Positions 1-8,345 of a stretch of 64,000 bases of DNA are shown piece after piece. This stretch comes from JAKAVN01 sp963796565 (lineage in GTDB: Bacteria > Desulfobacterota > Binatia > Binatales > Binataceae). The first letter of the stretch is position 1, and every line of letters begins with the position of its first letter. The notes under the pieces are model-generated. The model worked only from the letters and a program-made list of their open reading frames with translations. It was not told the DNA's origin and did not search any database. Location: the NCBI GenBank assembly GCA_963796565.1, contig CAWCMA010000007.1, positions 558,001-622,000 on the forward strand. Direction: 5' to 3'. The position numbers were made by a program, and so were the translations under genes.

Positions 1-74
1 GCCGCAAGCATCAGCGCCACCAATAAGAAAGCCGCATGCACCAGGCGTTCGCCCGGGCGGCACCGCTTGCGCAA
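1..74 (-). CDS. Possible 5' end of a secreted/outer-membrane protein (partial)
   Basis: On the minus strand an open frame starts at a TTG (position 74) and runs off the left edge. Its 24 codons read as a basic stretch (RKRCR) followed by a hydrophobic segment (AAFLLVALMLA), which looks like a signal peptide. In several proteobacterial-type genomes bamA follows lolD, and BamA starts with a signal peptide, so that is one guess. A purine-rich GGGAAGG lies about 12 nt upstream. Only the N-terminus is visible, so no function can be assigned. The frame may also be chance. Confidence 0.3.
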   Translation of the reverse strand, partial: MRKRCRPGERLVHAAFLLVALMLA

Positions 75-193
75 ATCCACCTATCACCTTCCCATCTATG
101 CGAGGCGCGACCAAGCTAACCAATCGCTCCCGTGAAGTAAACCGAAGATTGGTCGAGGGCGCGGACGGATGTGCACCGCCGCATCGTGGCCGC

Positions 194-934
194 CTAGCCG
201 CGTTCCGCGAACAGACGCCCGTCGCGCAGCCTGAGCGCACGGCCCATCGAACGCGTCAGCGGCTCGTTGTGAGTCGCGATCACCAAGGTGATGCCGAGTT
301 GGCGGTTGAGCAGATGGAAGAGTTGATGAACCTCGTCGGCGGTCTGAGGATCGAGATTGCCGGTGGGCTCATCGGCCAGCACCAGGCGCGGATGCAACAC
401 CACCGCGCGCGCCACGGCGACGCGCTGTTGCTCGCCACCGGAAAGCTCGGCTGGCCGGCGATGAAGCTTGTCGGCCAGGCCCACCAGCTCCAGCATCTCG
501 CCGGCGCGCCGCGCGGCCTCGCGTTCGGCCATCCGCGCGATCAACCCCGGCATCATCACGTTCTCCAGCGCGGTGAAGTCGGCGAGCAGGTAATGAAACT
601 GGAAAACGAAGCCGAGCTTGAGGTTGCGAAAGTCGGCCAGCGCCCGATCGCTGAGCGCGAACAGGTCCTGGCCCTCGAAATAGACCTTGCCTGCGGTCGG
701 CGTCTCGAGGCTTCCAAGCACGTGGAGCAGAGTCGATTTGCCTACACCCGACTGCCCCACAATTGCTATTTCTTCGCCCGCCCTGACCTCCATCTCGAGC
801 CCGCGCAGCACGCGGACTTCGCGGTCGGCGTCGAAGAAGCTCTTGTCCAACGCCTCGGCTCGCAACAAGAGCTCCCCGCCGCCTGGCGCCGGGATCGGTG
901 CAGTGGCCTGAGTCTGGCCGCCGCGTTCGCTCAT
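194..934 (-). CDS. lolD: Lipoprotein-releasing ABC transporter ATPase LolD
   Basis: ATP-binding subunit (246 aa) of the inner-membrane complex that releases lipoproteins to the LolA carrier. Walker A GQSGVGKST is at residues 60-68, the ABC signature LSGGEQQ at 164-170 and Walker B LVLADEP at 184-190, with the DEPTGNLD and ATHN motifs typical of the MacB/LolD group. It starts 9 nt after the lolC stop, and its SD-like TGAGTGAG overlaps that stop, so translation is probably coupled. MacB-type exporter ATPases look similar; the adjacent LolC-type permease favours LolD. Confidence 0.9.
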   Translation of the reverse strand: MSERGGQTQATAPIPAPGGGELLLRAEALDKSFFDADREVRVLRGLEMEVRAGEEIAIVGQSGVGKSTLLHVLGSLETPTAGKVYFEGQDLFALSDRALADFRNLKLGFVFQFHYLLADFTALENVMMPGLIARMAEREAARRAGEMLELVGLADKLHRRPAELSGGEQQRVAVARAVVLHPRLVLADEPTGNLDPQTADEVHQLFHLLNRQLGITLVIATHNEPLTRSMGRALRLRDGRLFAERG

Positions 935-943
935 AGCGCGCGC

Positions 944-2224
944 TCACTCATAGCGAATGATCTCGACCGGCGAGAGCGTGCGCGCCTTGAAGGCCGGGTA
1001 GAGCGAAGCGCCTAGGCATAGCACTATTGCGGCCGCCGCCACGGCGAGGAAGTTTACCGGGTACAGGCGCACCGGCACCGCGCTTACCATGAACAGGTCG
1101 GCCGGCAGATGGAGAAGATGATACTTGCCGATGAGAAACGAGGTCACAAAGCCGCCCACTACGCCGATGGTGGTGCCGGTGAGCCCCAGCGCGGCGCCCT
1201 CACACAGAAAGATTGCCGCGACCGAGCCGGCCCGCGCCCCCATCGCTCGCAGAATCGCTATCTCCTTGCGCCGCTCCATTACCACCATCACCAGCGTGGC
1301 CACGATATTGAAGGCCGCCACCAGCACGATCAACATCAACACCAGGAAGTAGGTGAACTTCTCCAGCTTGAGCGCCGAGAACAGCGCCGCGTTGGCCTGG
1401 GTCCAGTCGGTCACGGTGAAGCCGGGCCCCGCGATGCGCGCGATGCGGGCCCCGATTGCGGGCGCGTCGAACAGGTTGTGCACCCGCACCTCCAGGCCGC
1501 TTTCGAGCTGCGGATCGTCGGCGAGCAGGGCGCGGGCGTCCTTGAGCGAAACGAAGATGAGCGAGGAGTCGAACTGGTACATCCCCGAATGAAACAGCCC
1601 GCCAACGACGAAGCGCCGCAGACGCGGAGCGCCGATGCCGCCGCCCAGGCTGGCAGGCGAGATGAGGACCATCGGGTCTCCCACCCGGATTCCCAATTCC
1701 AGCGCAAGCGAGTCGCCGACGATCGTGCCGGGAAGCTTCACGCTGCGCTTGGCCCCGTTGTCGGAGACGGTGGCCGAATAGGTCCGTCCCAGCGCGTCCA
1801 GGCCGCCCACGGTTAGCGTCTGCTTGAGCTCGGTCAACACCGGGTTGTTCGCCGCCACCACTCCGCGTAACACTCCGCCCGCCACGTAAGCCGGAACTCC
1901 CGCGGCATTGGTCGAAACCGCCATCACCTGCGAGGAAACATAGGGCGCGGCCGCCTCGACCCCGGGGAGCGCGGTGATTCGTCCCATCAGCGGGTCTGGA
2001 TCGAAGGCCGCGGCGCTGGAACTTTCCACCGTGACGTGCGGGTTGAAAGCGAGCAGGCGCTGGCGCAAGTCCTCCTGAAACCCGCTCATCACCGACAACA
2101 CCACGGTTAGCGCAAAGGTGCCGAGCGCGACGCCGGCCAACGAAATGATCGCGATCAGCGAGACGAAGCGCTCGCGCCGGCGCGCGCGCAGGTAGCGCAT
2201 GCCTATCAGGTATTCGAAACGCAT
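944..2224 (-). CDS. lolC: Lipoprotein-releasing ABC transporter permease LolC/LolE
   Basis: Inner-membrane permease (426 aa) of the LolCDE family. It has one N-terminal membrane segment (about residues 20-45), a large periplasmic domain and three C-terminal membrane segments in an FtsX-type domain (about 285-420). The N-terminus MRFEYLIGMRYLRARR and the cytoplasmic motif ERRKEIAILRAMGA are family hallmarks. It is the first gene of a minus-strand pair with lolD. Only one permease is present, so it may work as a homodimer (LolF-like), as in many non-gamma lineages. It is divergent from gspD across about 260 bp. Confidence 0.9.
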   Translation of the reverse strand: MRFEYLIGMRYLRARRRERFVSLIAIISLAGVALGTFALTVVLSVMSGFQEDLRQRLLAFNPHVTVESSSAAAFDPDPLMGRITALPGVEAAAPYVSSQVMAVSTNAAGVPAYVAGGVLRGVVAANNPVLTELKQTLTVGGLDALGRTYSATVSDNGAKRSVKLPGTIVGDSLALELGIRVGDPMVLISPASLGGGIGAPRLRRFVVGGLFHSGMYQFDSSLIFVSLKDARALLADDPQLESGLEVRVHNLFDAPAIGARIARIAGPGFTVTDWTQANAALFSALKLEKFTYFLVLMLIVLVAAFNIVATLVMVVMERRKEIAILRAMGARAGSVAAIFLCEGAALGLTGTTIGVVGGFVTSFLIGKYHLLHLPADLFMVSAVPVRLYPVNFLAVAAAAIVLCLGASLYPAFKARTLSPVEIIRYE

Positions 2225-2421
2225 CGACGGCCGTGCTCAGGGACGTTCGCACATGACAGGCGCTGGAGCGTCTGCCGTGCGGCAGGAATGGTGGTCGGCG
2301 TGCTGATCGCGATGGTCATGCAAAGCAGGTCACGCAAAGACGGTCATGTTGAAAAAGACGGCCAGTGGAGTCCCGTTTCAATAGTCTTTGAGACTTAACA
2401 TTTTTGCAATCGGCAGCGTGG

Positions 2422-2450
2422 TTGCGACGGCCCCGCCCGCCCGCTATAAA
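2422..2450 (+). promoter_or_regulatory. Candidate sigma-70-type promoter of the secretin gene
   Basis: TTGCGA (2422-2427) and TATAAA (2445-2450) are separated by exactly 17 bp. The predicted start is near 2457, about 25 nt before the gspD ATG. The TATAAA hexamer stands out in an otherwise GC-rich stretch. An SD-like GAGGGG follows near 2468-2474. Confidence 0.5.
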
Positions 2451-2481
2451 GGCCCAGAGTCTTTGCTGAGGGGTACCGGTA

Positions 2482-5115
2482 ATGAAGTGCTGGTTGTTAG
2501 GGGCACTAGCCCTTGCGGCTTGGTCCTGCGTGCTGTGCGCGCACGTCCAAGCCCAGGATTCGCCGCCGCCGCAAGACGAAAATCTCATCACGATGAACTT
2601 CCAGGACGTGGACATCCCGGTCCTGGCCAAGTTCATCAGCGAAATCACCGGCAAGAATTTCGTGGTCGACGAGAGCGTGCGCGGCAAGGTCAGCATCATT
2701 TCGCCGACCAAGGTCACCCCTGCTCAGGCCTACTCCATCTTCCAGTCGGTGCTCCAGATCAAAGGCTTCACCACGATACAGGCCGGGCCGGTGATAAAAA
2801 TTGTGCCTGCGCGCCAGGTGCGCGAATCGGCCGCGCTCACCACTTCGCAGGAACCCAGCCAAACCCGCGGCGACTCGTACGTCACGAGGATGATCAAGCT
2901 CAAGAACATCGATGCCGCTTCGCTGGTCAACGTGATCCAGCCGATGGTTTCGCATGACGGCCTGGTCGCCGCATTTCCGGAAGACAACACCCTCATCCTC
3001 ACCGACAACGCCTACAATATCGACCGCCTGCTCAGGATCATCGGCAGTCTCGACATCCAGGGCACGCGGCAGAACATCGAGGTCATCCCGCTCAAGCTCG
3101 CATTTGCGGACGATATGGCCTCGCAAATAGAAAAGATCATGAGCGCCCAAGGCGGTCCGGAAACTACCACGGGACGCTTTCCACGGCCCGGCTTGGGCGT
3201 GGTCGCGCCTTCGGCGCAGGGACCGACCGGTGGGTTCCAAGTGGTGCCCGACGAGCGCACCAATTCGCTGATCGTGCTGGCGGGGCCGCTCCAGATGCGA
3301 ACGATCAAAGAGTTGATCGTCAAGCTCGACATCCATCCGCCCAACGAGAACTCGCGCATCCATGTGTATCGGCTCAAGAACGCGATGGCGGGCGAAATAG
3401 TGCAGGTGCTCAACGGCCTGTTGGGAGGCGGCGGCGCGCCGTCAACGCTGTCGCCTGTAACCGGGCGCAACTCGCTCGGCCGCGGCGGCTCGGGTGGTAT
3501 GGGCGGGGGGGGCATGGGCTCGATGAACTCCGGCTTCGGCGGCGGGATGGGTGGCAGCTTCGGCGGCGGGATGAGTGGCGGCTATGGCGGGATGGGCGGC
3601 AGCTTCGGCGGCTCGAGTGCGTCGTTTGGTGGTTCCAACTCCAGCTTCGGCGGCGGCTCGATGGGCGGGTCGATGGGCGGCGGCCGCGGCAGCACCAACC
3701 CTGGTGCGGTGACTGCGAGCAGCGGCGGCAGCGGCGGGAAATCCCCCGACTTTGAAAACCCGGTCACCGTGACCGCCGACCCGGCCACCAACTCGCTTAT
3801 AGTCAGCGCCTCACCGCAGGACTATCAGACGCTGCATCGCGTCATCGACGAACTCGACGTGCCGCGCATTCAGGTCTTCGTCCAGGCGATCATTGTCGAG
3901 GTCAGCGCCGAGCGGACCCGCGACATCGGGGTCAACTTCCAGTCCGCCACCAATATCAGCGGCAGCACGATCGGTGTCGGGCAGCTCAACTTTGGCCAGC
4001 TCCAGACCGCGCTGGCCAATCCGCTAGGGCTGACCGGATTGGGCATCGGGTTGGCTTCCGGCAGCCAATGCACCATCTCGACCGCTTTGAGCGCCGCCTC
4101 GGGCGTCGCCTCGACCGTCACCGGCGGCACTTCCAGCACCACCACCACGGTGCCGTGCGACGTCGCGCTGATGACGGCGCTTGAGACTGACACCCATAGC
4201 AACGTGCTGTCCGCGCCGACCTTGCTCACGGCCGACAACGAAGAGGCGACGATCGTGGTTGGCCAGAACCTGCCGTTCGTCGGATCCGCGAGCGCGACCT
4301 CGGCCTTGTCGGGACAGATCTTCAATTCGGTCGACCGCCAGAACGTCGGCATCACGCTCGACATCATCCCGCAGGTGTCCGAGGGCGATTACGTGCGGCT
4401 CGACGTGTACGAGGAAGTCTCGAACGTGGTCGGCGGGACCACCAACCCGGTCACCAACCCGAACGGGCCGACCACCACGATCCGCTCGGCGTCGACCACG
4501 GTGATGGTCCAGGACCATCGCACCGCGGTTATCGGCGGCTTGCTCTCCAATGAGAGCGACATCCAGCGCTCGGCGGTCCCGTTCATCTCCGACATCCCGG
4601 TGATCGGCAATCTGTTCAGCGACAACGCCAGCGACAAAAAGAAATTGAACCTGCTGGTGTTCCTCACTCCGCACGTGGTCCGCACGCGCGCAGACCTGCG
4701 CTCGCTGGCGCTCGACGAGCGCAAAAAATACACCGAGTCGCTGGGCCGCAGAGAGCTGCACCAAATGCCGATGCAACAGTACAAGCAGCTCTACCAGCCG
4801 ACGTTCAGCATTCCAGTCTCGCCCGCGCAGGATCTTAAAGACCGCGGCTCGACGATGGCACCGCCCGCAAGTGGCGGGGGCTTTGGCGGCGGCTTTGGGT
4901 CGATGCCGTCGAGCATGACGGCGCCATCCTCGCCTTCCTCGACGCCGTTCAATACGGAAGAGATCGGGCCGAGTTCCAAGGGCGGCGCGGTCAAGCCTGC
5001 GCCGTGGCTGACGGCGCCGACGGCGCCGTCGACCACAGCGCCGTCGACCATCGGCTCGACGGCGCCCGCCGTGCCCTCGGCCGCGCTTGCGGCCGGCGGC
5101 GCAGGCTCTCCTTAG
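2482..5115 (+). CDS. gspD: Type II secretion/general secretin GspD-like protein
   Basis: Outer-membrane secretin of 877 aa. A signal peptide (about 1-24) precedes an N0 domain (MNFQDVDIPVLAKFISEITG), repeated N1-N3 modules and the C-terminal secretin domain (about 440-770) with VPFISDIPVIGNLFS. The closing part of the barrel ends with LLVFLTPHVV. Two unusual parts are visible: a Gly/Ser/Met-rich insertion at about residues 316-419 inside N3, and a Ser/Pro/Ala/Thr-rich tail after about 790. No other gsp or pil gene lies in the window, so the gene is isolated here. It could serve type II secretion or a related pilus-like system; the family call is firm, the machine is not. Confidence 0.9.
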   Translation: MKCWLLGALALAAWSCVLCAHVQAQDSPPPQDENLITMNFQDVDIPVLAKFISEITGKNFVVDESVRGKVSIISPTKVTPAQAYSIFQSVLQIKGFTTIQAGPVIKIVPARQVRESAALTTSQEPSQTRGDSYVTRMIKLKNIDAASLVNVIQPMVSHDGLVAAFPEDNTLILTDNAYNIDRLLRIIGSLDIQGTRQNIEVIPLKLAFADDMASQIEKIMSAQGGPETTTGRFPRPGLGVVAPSAQGPTGGFQVVPDERTNSLIVLAGPLQMRTIKELIVKLDIHPPNENSRIHVYRLKNAMAGEIVQVLNGLLGGGGAPSTLSPVTGRNSLGRGGSGGMGGGGMGSMNSGFGGGMGGSFGGGMSGGYGGMGGSFGGSSASFGGSNSSFGGGSMGGSMGGGRGSTNPGAVTASSGGSGGKSPDFENPVTVTADPATNSLIVSASPQDYQTLHRVIDELDVPRIQVFVQAIIVEVSAERTRDIGVNFQSATNISGSTIGVGQLNFGQLQTALANPLGLTGLGIGLASGSQCTISTALSAASGVASTVTGGTSSTTTTVPCDVALMTALETDTHSNVLSAPTLLTADNEEATIVVGQNLPFVGSASATSALSGQIFNSVDRQNVGITLDIIPQVSEGDYVRLDVYEEVSNVVGGTTNPVTNPNGPTTTIRSASTTVMVQDHRTAVIGGLLSNESDIQRSAVPFISDIPVIGNLFSDNASDKKKLNLLVFLTPHVVRTRADLRSLALDERKKYTESLGRRELHQMPMQQYKQLYQPTFSIPVSPAQDLKDRGSTMAPPASGGGFGGGFGSMPSSMTAPSSPSSTPFNTEEIGPSSKGGAVKPAPWLTAPTAPSTTAPSTIGSTAPAVPSAALAAGGAGSP

Positions 5116-5140
5116 CCAGCGCGCAGGCCGCGCGTAAGGA

Positions 5141-5164
5141 GCGGCGCCGCGCGAGCGGCGCCGC
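5141..5164. repeat. 10-bp-stem hairpin downstream of gspD
   Basis: GCGGCGCCGC at 5141-5150 recurs at 5155-5164 with GCGA between. Each copy is itself a palindrome, so the pair can fold into a 10-bp hairpin. It is the first of three strong hairpins in the 208 bp between gspD and the acyltransferase. Confidence 0.7.
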
Positions 5165-5169
5165 TGACG

Positions 5170-5217
5170 CATCGTGGGGGACGGGGCGGCGCTAGCGCCG
5201 CCCCGTCCCCCACGATG
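5170..5217. repeat. 48-bp perfect palindrome
   Basis: A perfect, spacerless 48-bp palindrome centred on GCTAGC, with 24-bp arms that are nearly all G+C. It can fold into a very stable RNA hairpin or DNA cruciform. There is no T-tract, so a simple intrinsic terminator is not obvious. It lies 54 nt after the gspD stop and may end or protect the gspD transcript. Confidence 0.85.
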
Positions 5218-5263
5218 GCTTTTGTCATGGACGCGCCGCGTCGGGCGGCGCATGCGTGACGTA

Positions 5264-5309
5264 TTCCAGAGCGGGAGCGGGCGCTTGCGCGCCCGCTCCC
5301 GCTCTGGAA
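5264..5309. repeat. 21-bp perfect inverted repeat with TTGC loop
   Basis: Arms 5264-5284 and 5289-5309 are perfectly complementary around the 4-nt loop TTGC. It ends 14 nt before the preferred start of the acyltransferase gene. The leader RNA hairpin would therefore abut the ribosome-binding region and could influence translation. Confidence 0.85.
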
Positions 5310-5323
5310 CGCTCGTGGGCGCG

Positions 5324-6244
5324 ATGCCCCGCCAAACCGGTCCACTACGCGCGCGTCTGGAGTATGCCGCGATCGGCGCGCTCCTGGCGCCGCTCGGCGC
5401 GATGGAGCGCGAGCGCGCCATCAGAGCGGGGGCGCGCCTTGGCGCGCTCGCGATGCGGCTTGATCGCATCGACCGGCCGATCGCGATGCGCAACCTGGAG
5501 ATCGCTTTTCCCGGGCTAAGCCGGGACGAGCGGCTGCAAATCCTGCGCGCCACCTATCAGAACTGGGGCCGGATGCTGGCCGAGTGGATGCATTTTTCCA
5601 CACTAGGGCCGGACAATATCGAGCGCTTCGTTACCTACCGCGGGATGGAAAACTGGAAACGGGGAATCGAGCTGTCACGCGGCCGCGGCGGCCTCATCCT
5701 CACCGGCCACTTCGGCAACTGGGAGCTGATGATTCTGGCGCACTCGATCTACGGACATAAGGTCGCGATCGTTCATCGCCCGCTGCGCAACCCGCTCATT
5801 GACGCCGCCGTCTGCGCGGCGCGCAACCGTTTCGGCAACCAGGTCATTGCGCGCAAGGGGGCGGGACGCGAGGTGCTGCGCCTGCTGCGCCAGAACTGGG
5901 TGGTCGGAATGCCGCTCGATCTCGACGTGCGCAAGGGCGTATTCGTCGATTTCTTTTCGCTTAAGGCGTCGACCAGCGACGGGCTGGCGCGCCTGGCGAT
6001 AGCGACCGGTGTGCCGGTGGTGCCCGTCTTCGCCGTGCGCGACGGTACCAGCGGCCGTCATTTTGTCGAATGCATGGAGCCGATCGAGACTATCCGCGGG
6101 GCCGATCGCGAAGAGTCAGTCCTGCTGAACACTCAGCGCTATACCAAAACGATCGAAGGCATGATCCGGCGCTATCCGGACCACTGGAATTGGATCCATC
6201 GGCGATGGAAAACCCGCCCCCCCGGCGAGCAGCGTTTCTACTGA
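5324..6244 (+). CDS. Lysophospholipid/lipid A acyltransferase (LpxL/HtrB family)
   Basis: Membrane-associated acyltransferase (306 aa from this start) of the LpxL/LpxM family, which adds secondary acyl chains to lipid A or related lipids. The catalytic HxxNWE-type motif GHFGNWEL is at about residue 129, followed by RxxRNP-like PLRNPLID and the C-terminal WNWIHRRWK signature. The frame is open upstream to 5174, but that extension is translated from the palindromes, so the ATG at 5324 (MPRQTG) is preferred. It converges with the dehydrogenase gene, leaving an 8-bp gap. The acyl donor and acceptor cannot be told. Confidence 0.85.
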   Translation: MPRQTGPLRARLEYAAIGALLAPLGAMERERAIRAGARLGALAMRLDRIDRPIAMRNLEIAFPGLSRDERLQILRATYQNWGRMLAEWMHFSTLGPDNIERFVTYRGMENWKRGIELSRGRGGLILTGHFGNWELMILAHSIYGHKVAIVHRPLRNPLIDAAVCAARNRFGNQVIARKGAGREVLRLLRQNWVVGMPLDLDVRKGVFVDFFSLKASTSDGLARLAIATGVPVVPVFAVRDGTSGRHFVECMEPIETIRGADREESVLLNTQRYTKTIEGMIRRYPDHWNWIHRRWKTRPPGEQRFY

Positions 6245-6252
6245 GCGCGGCG

Positions 6253-7308
6253 CTATAGATTCGCCAACACCGCGCGTGTGAACTCGGTGGTGCTCGAACG
6301 TCCGCCCTGGTCGGGCGTCAGCACGCGGCCCTCGGCATACACCTTGCGCACGGCGCGCTCGAAGCGCTGCGATTCTCCGGCGAAGCCCAGGTACTCCAGC
6401 ATCATCGCGGCCGAGAGCATCGTCGCGGTCGGATTGATGATGTTCTGTCCCACGATGTCGGGCGCGGTCCCGTGCACCGACTCGAAGTAGGCGTAATCGG
6501 CGCCGTAGCATCCGCTCGGTGCCAGGCCGAGACCGCCCAACGTGCCCGCCGCGGCGTCCGACATGATGTCGCCGTAAAGGTTCGGCATCACGACCACGTC
6601 GAGATCGTGAGGGCTCTGCACCACGCGGCGCGCAAAGTCGTCGATGATGAACTGTTCGTACGCGACGTCGGGATAGCCCGACGAGATGTCCTCGGCGATG
6701 CGGCGGAACAACTCGTCGGATTCGCGCAGCATGTTGTACTTCGAGGTGCAGGTGACCTTGCCCTTGCCGCCGGCCGCCTTGCGCTTGCGCGCGAGCTTGA
6801 ACGCGAACTCCGCGATCCGCTTGCTGTTGCGCTCGGTTATGACCTTGATCGCGAACTTCCCCGGCATCGAGGTGTCCAGCGCCGCGCGCGCGATGCGGCT
6901 ATGCAGCTTGAGCGGGGCTAAAGTCTCCAGCGGCCCCTCCAGGCCGAGATAAAGATCCTCGAGGTTCTCGCGCACAATTACGTAGTCGATACCCTCGGGA
7001 TGTTTGAGCGGACTGCGCGCGCCCGGGATGTAACGCGCCGGGCGCACGTTGGCGTAAGTGTCCTTGCCCCAGCGCAGGTAGCCGATTCCCGCGGTCTTGC
7101 CCGAAGTCGAGCCGAACAGCGTGGAATCCGACGCGTCGATCGCCGCGCGCGCGTCGATCGCGGTTTTGCTTCGCACCCACTGCTCGCCGGGCGGGAACTC
7201 GACGTATTCGATATCCGGGCCGAGCGCTCGCAGGACTTCCATCGCCGCCCCGACCGTTTCCGGCGCGGCGTCGTCGCCGGGCAGCACCACGACCTTCTTG
7301 TTGGCCAC
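6253..7308 (-). CDS. Isocitrate/isopropylmalate dehydrogenase family protein
   Basis: Decarboxylating beta-hydroxyacid dehydrogenase, 351 aa. Visible family motifs are VVVLPGDDAAPE at the N-terminus, VRENLEDLYLG (substrate loop), KYNMLRESDELF, the metal-binding NLYGDIMSDAAAG and ESVHGTAPDI near the cofactor site. The substrate-loop pattern resembles NAD-dependent isocitrate or homoisocitrate dehydrogenases more than LeuB, but this is inference. It is followed on the same strand by no other gene; a flavin reductase gene lies 21 bp upstream and may be co-transcribed. It could act in the TCA cycle. Confidence 0.85.
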   Translation of the reverse strand: MANKKVVVLPGDDAAPETVGAAMEVLRALGPDIEYVEFPPGEQWVRSKTAIDARAAIDASDSTLFGSTSGKTAGIGYLRWGKDTYANVRPARYIPGARSPLKHPEGIDYVIVRENLEDLYLGLEGPLETLAPLKLHSRIARAALDTSMPGKFAIKVITERNSKRIAEFAFKLARKRKAAGGKGKVTCTSKYNMLRESDELFRRIAEDISSGYPDVAYEQFIIDDFARRVVQSPHDLDVVVMPNLYGDIMSDAAAGTLGGLGLAPSGCYGADYAYFESVHGTAPDIVGQNIINPTATMLSAAMMLEYLGFAGESQRFERAVRKVYAEGRVLTPDQGGRSSTTEFTRAVLANL

Positions 7309-7329
7309 GTTCGCTTGCGGCGCGGCGAA

Positions 7330-7806
7330 TCAGCCGCCGTAGTTGAAGCCACACTCCTTGAGCGTAAGCCCCTCGGACTCGCGCTTGAGATGGCCCTCGG
7401 TGACTTCGCCGATCACCACGCTATGGTCGCCGAGCTCGTGGAAGCCGACCACTTTGCATTCGACCGCGGCCGGCGCCTCGCTGATGATCGGCGCGCCATT
7501 CTTCCCCGCTTCGAAAGCGTAGTTCCCGAACTTGCCGTCGACCGGCTCGACGTGTTTGAAAAACGCGGTGCCGATAGATTTCTGCCCCGTGCCGAGCATC
7601 GAGAGCGTGAAAATTTTCGACTCCTTGACCAGCGCATGCGCGGTCGAGTCGGCCTTGATCCCGACCACCACCAGCGGCGGCTTGAAGCTCGCCTGGGTGA
7701 GCCAGTTGACGGTCGCGACGGTCTGCTTGTCGCCCTGGCGCGCGCCCAACACGAACAGTCCGTAGGGGATCATCAGCAGCGCTTTCTTTTTTGCATTCTC
7801 GTCCAT
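7330..7806 (-). CDS. Flavin reductase-like domain protein
   Basis: Small FMN-binding split-barrel protein (158 aa from the ATG at 7806). The pattern IPYGLFVLGARQGDKQ, TVNWLTQASFKPPLV and FTLSMLGTGQKSIG is typical of flavin reductases that supply reduced flavin to monooxygenases or act as flavoproteins. An upstream ATG at 7824 is in frame, but the second ATG has GGAGG 11 nt before it, formed by the codons of that first start, so 7806 is preferred. Its partner is unknown; two LLM-family flavoenzymes lie elsewhere in the window. Confidence 0.75.
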   Translation of the reverse strand: MDENAKKKALLMIPYGLFVLGARQGDKQTVATVNWLTQASFKPPLVVVGIKADSTAHALVKESKIFTLSMLGTGQKSIGTAFFKHVEPVDGKFGNYAFEAGKNGAPIISEAPAAVECKVVGFHELGDHSVVIGEVTEGHLKRESEGLTLKECGFNYGG

Positions 7807-7914
7807 AGTTTTTTCGTCCTCCATCGCGGGCGCGCCCGCCCCGTAAGGCAGTGTGGCGCCCGGTCATGCTGTTTGTTTCGCGCAGCCACGCGCGGCTGCC
7901 GCTTCCGGGGATGC

Positions 7915-7945
7915 TTGGGTCGCGGCCCGTGCGCGATGCTATGAT
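7915..7945 (+). promoter_or_regulatory. Candidate promoter for the DUF971 gene
   Basis: TATGAT at 7940-7945 lies 24 nt before the ATG at 7970. TTGGGT at 7915-7920 is a possible -35 with a long 19-bp spacer. The -10 is good, the -35 weak. Confidence 0.3.
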
Positions 7946-7969
7946 GGTTCGCCAACAAAGAGTGCATCA

Positions 7970-8302
7970 ATGCCGCAGAACAAGTCAAAGACGCCCCGAA
8001 TCACCGCGCTCAACGAAGTCGGCCGCTACGCCATCGGCGTGCGATGGGCCGACGGCCACGACAGCATCTATCCGCTGGAAAGCCTGCGCCGTGGATGCCC
8101 CTGCACGGCCTGCGGCGGCGCGATCGCGGGCGAGATTCCACCCGCGAGCCAGCGTCTTTCGCAGCTATCGCGCCTGGGCGAGCAGGGCGTGTTCCTGGGC
8201 TGGGTCGACGGCCACGAGACGCTCTATACCACGCCCCAGTTGCGCGCGACCTGCCGCTGCGCGCATTGCGTGGCCGAGCCGGAAAAGCCCATCACCGGCT
8301 GA
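7970..8302 (+). CDS. DUF971 (GBBH-like N-terminal domain) protein
   Basis: Protein of 110 aa with the short fold found at the N-terminus of gamma-butyrobetaine hydroxylases and as a stand-alone protein next to Fe-S or apbC-type genes. Visible motifs are VRWADGHDSIYPLESLR and CPCTAC, then WVDGHETLYTTPQLRATC and CRCAHC. The two Cys pairs suggest a metal site, which is inference. The frame is open further upstream to 7853, but MPQNKSKTPR fits the domain start. The serpin gene follows after 43 bp. Confidence 0.75.
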   Translation: MPQNKSKTPRITALNEVGRYAIGVRWADGHDSIYPLESLRRGCPCTACGGAIAGEIPPASQRLSQLSRLGEQGVFLGWVDGHETLYTTPQLRATCRCAHCVAEPEKPITG

Positions 8303-8345
8303 CGCGCCGCAGCGAATCGAACAAGGCCGGGAACGAGGTTCGCGG

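Noticed and set aside
98..1015. 305-aa plus-strand ORF opposite lolD
   Set aside because: It is the complement of lolD, which has all ABC motifs; no domain is visible in the plus frame.
2482..5115. Complete type II secretion operon
   Set aside because: Only the secretin is in the window; neighbours are unrelated genes.
7851..8345. N-terminal extension of the serpin frame
   Set aside because: It overlaps the DUF971 gene in another frame and would place the signal peptide about 165 residues inside the protein.
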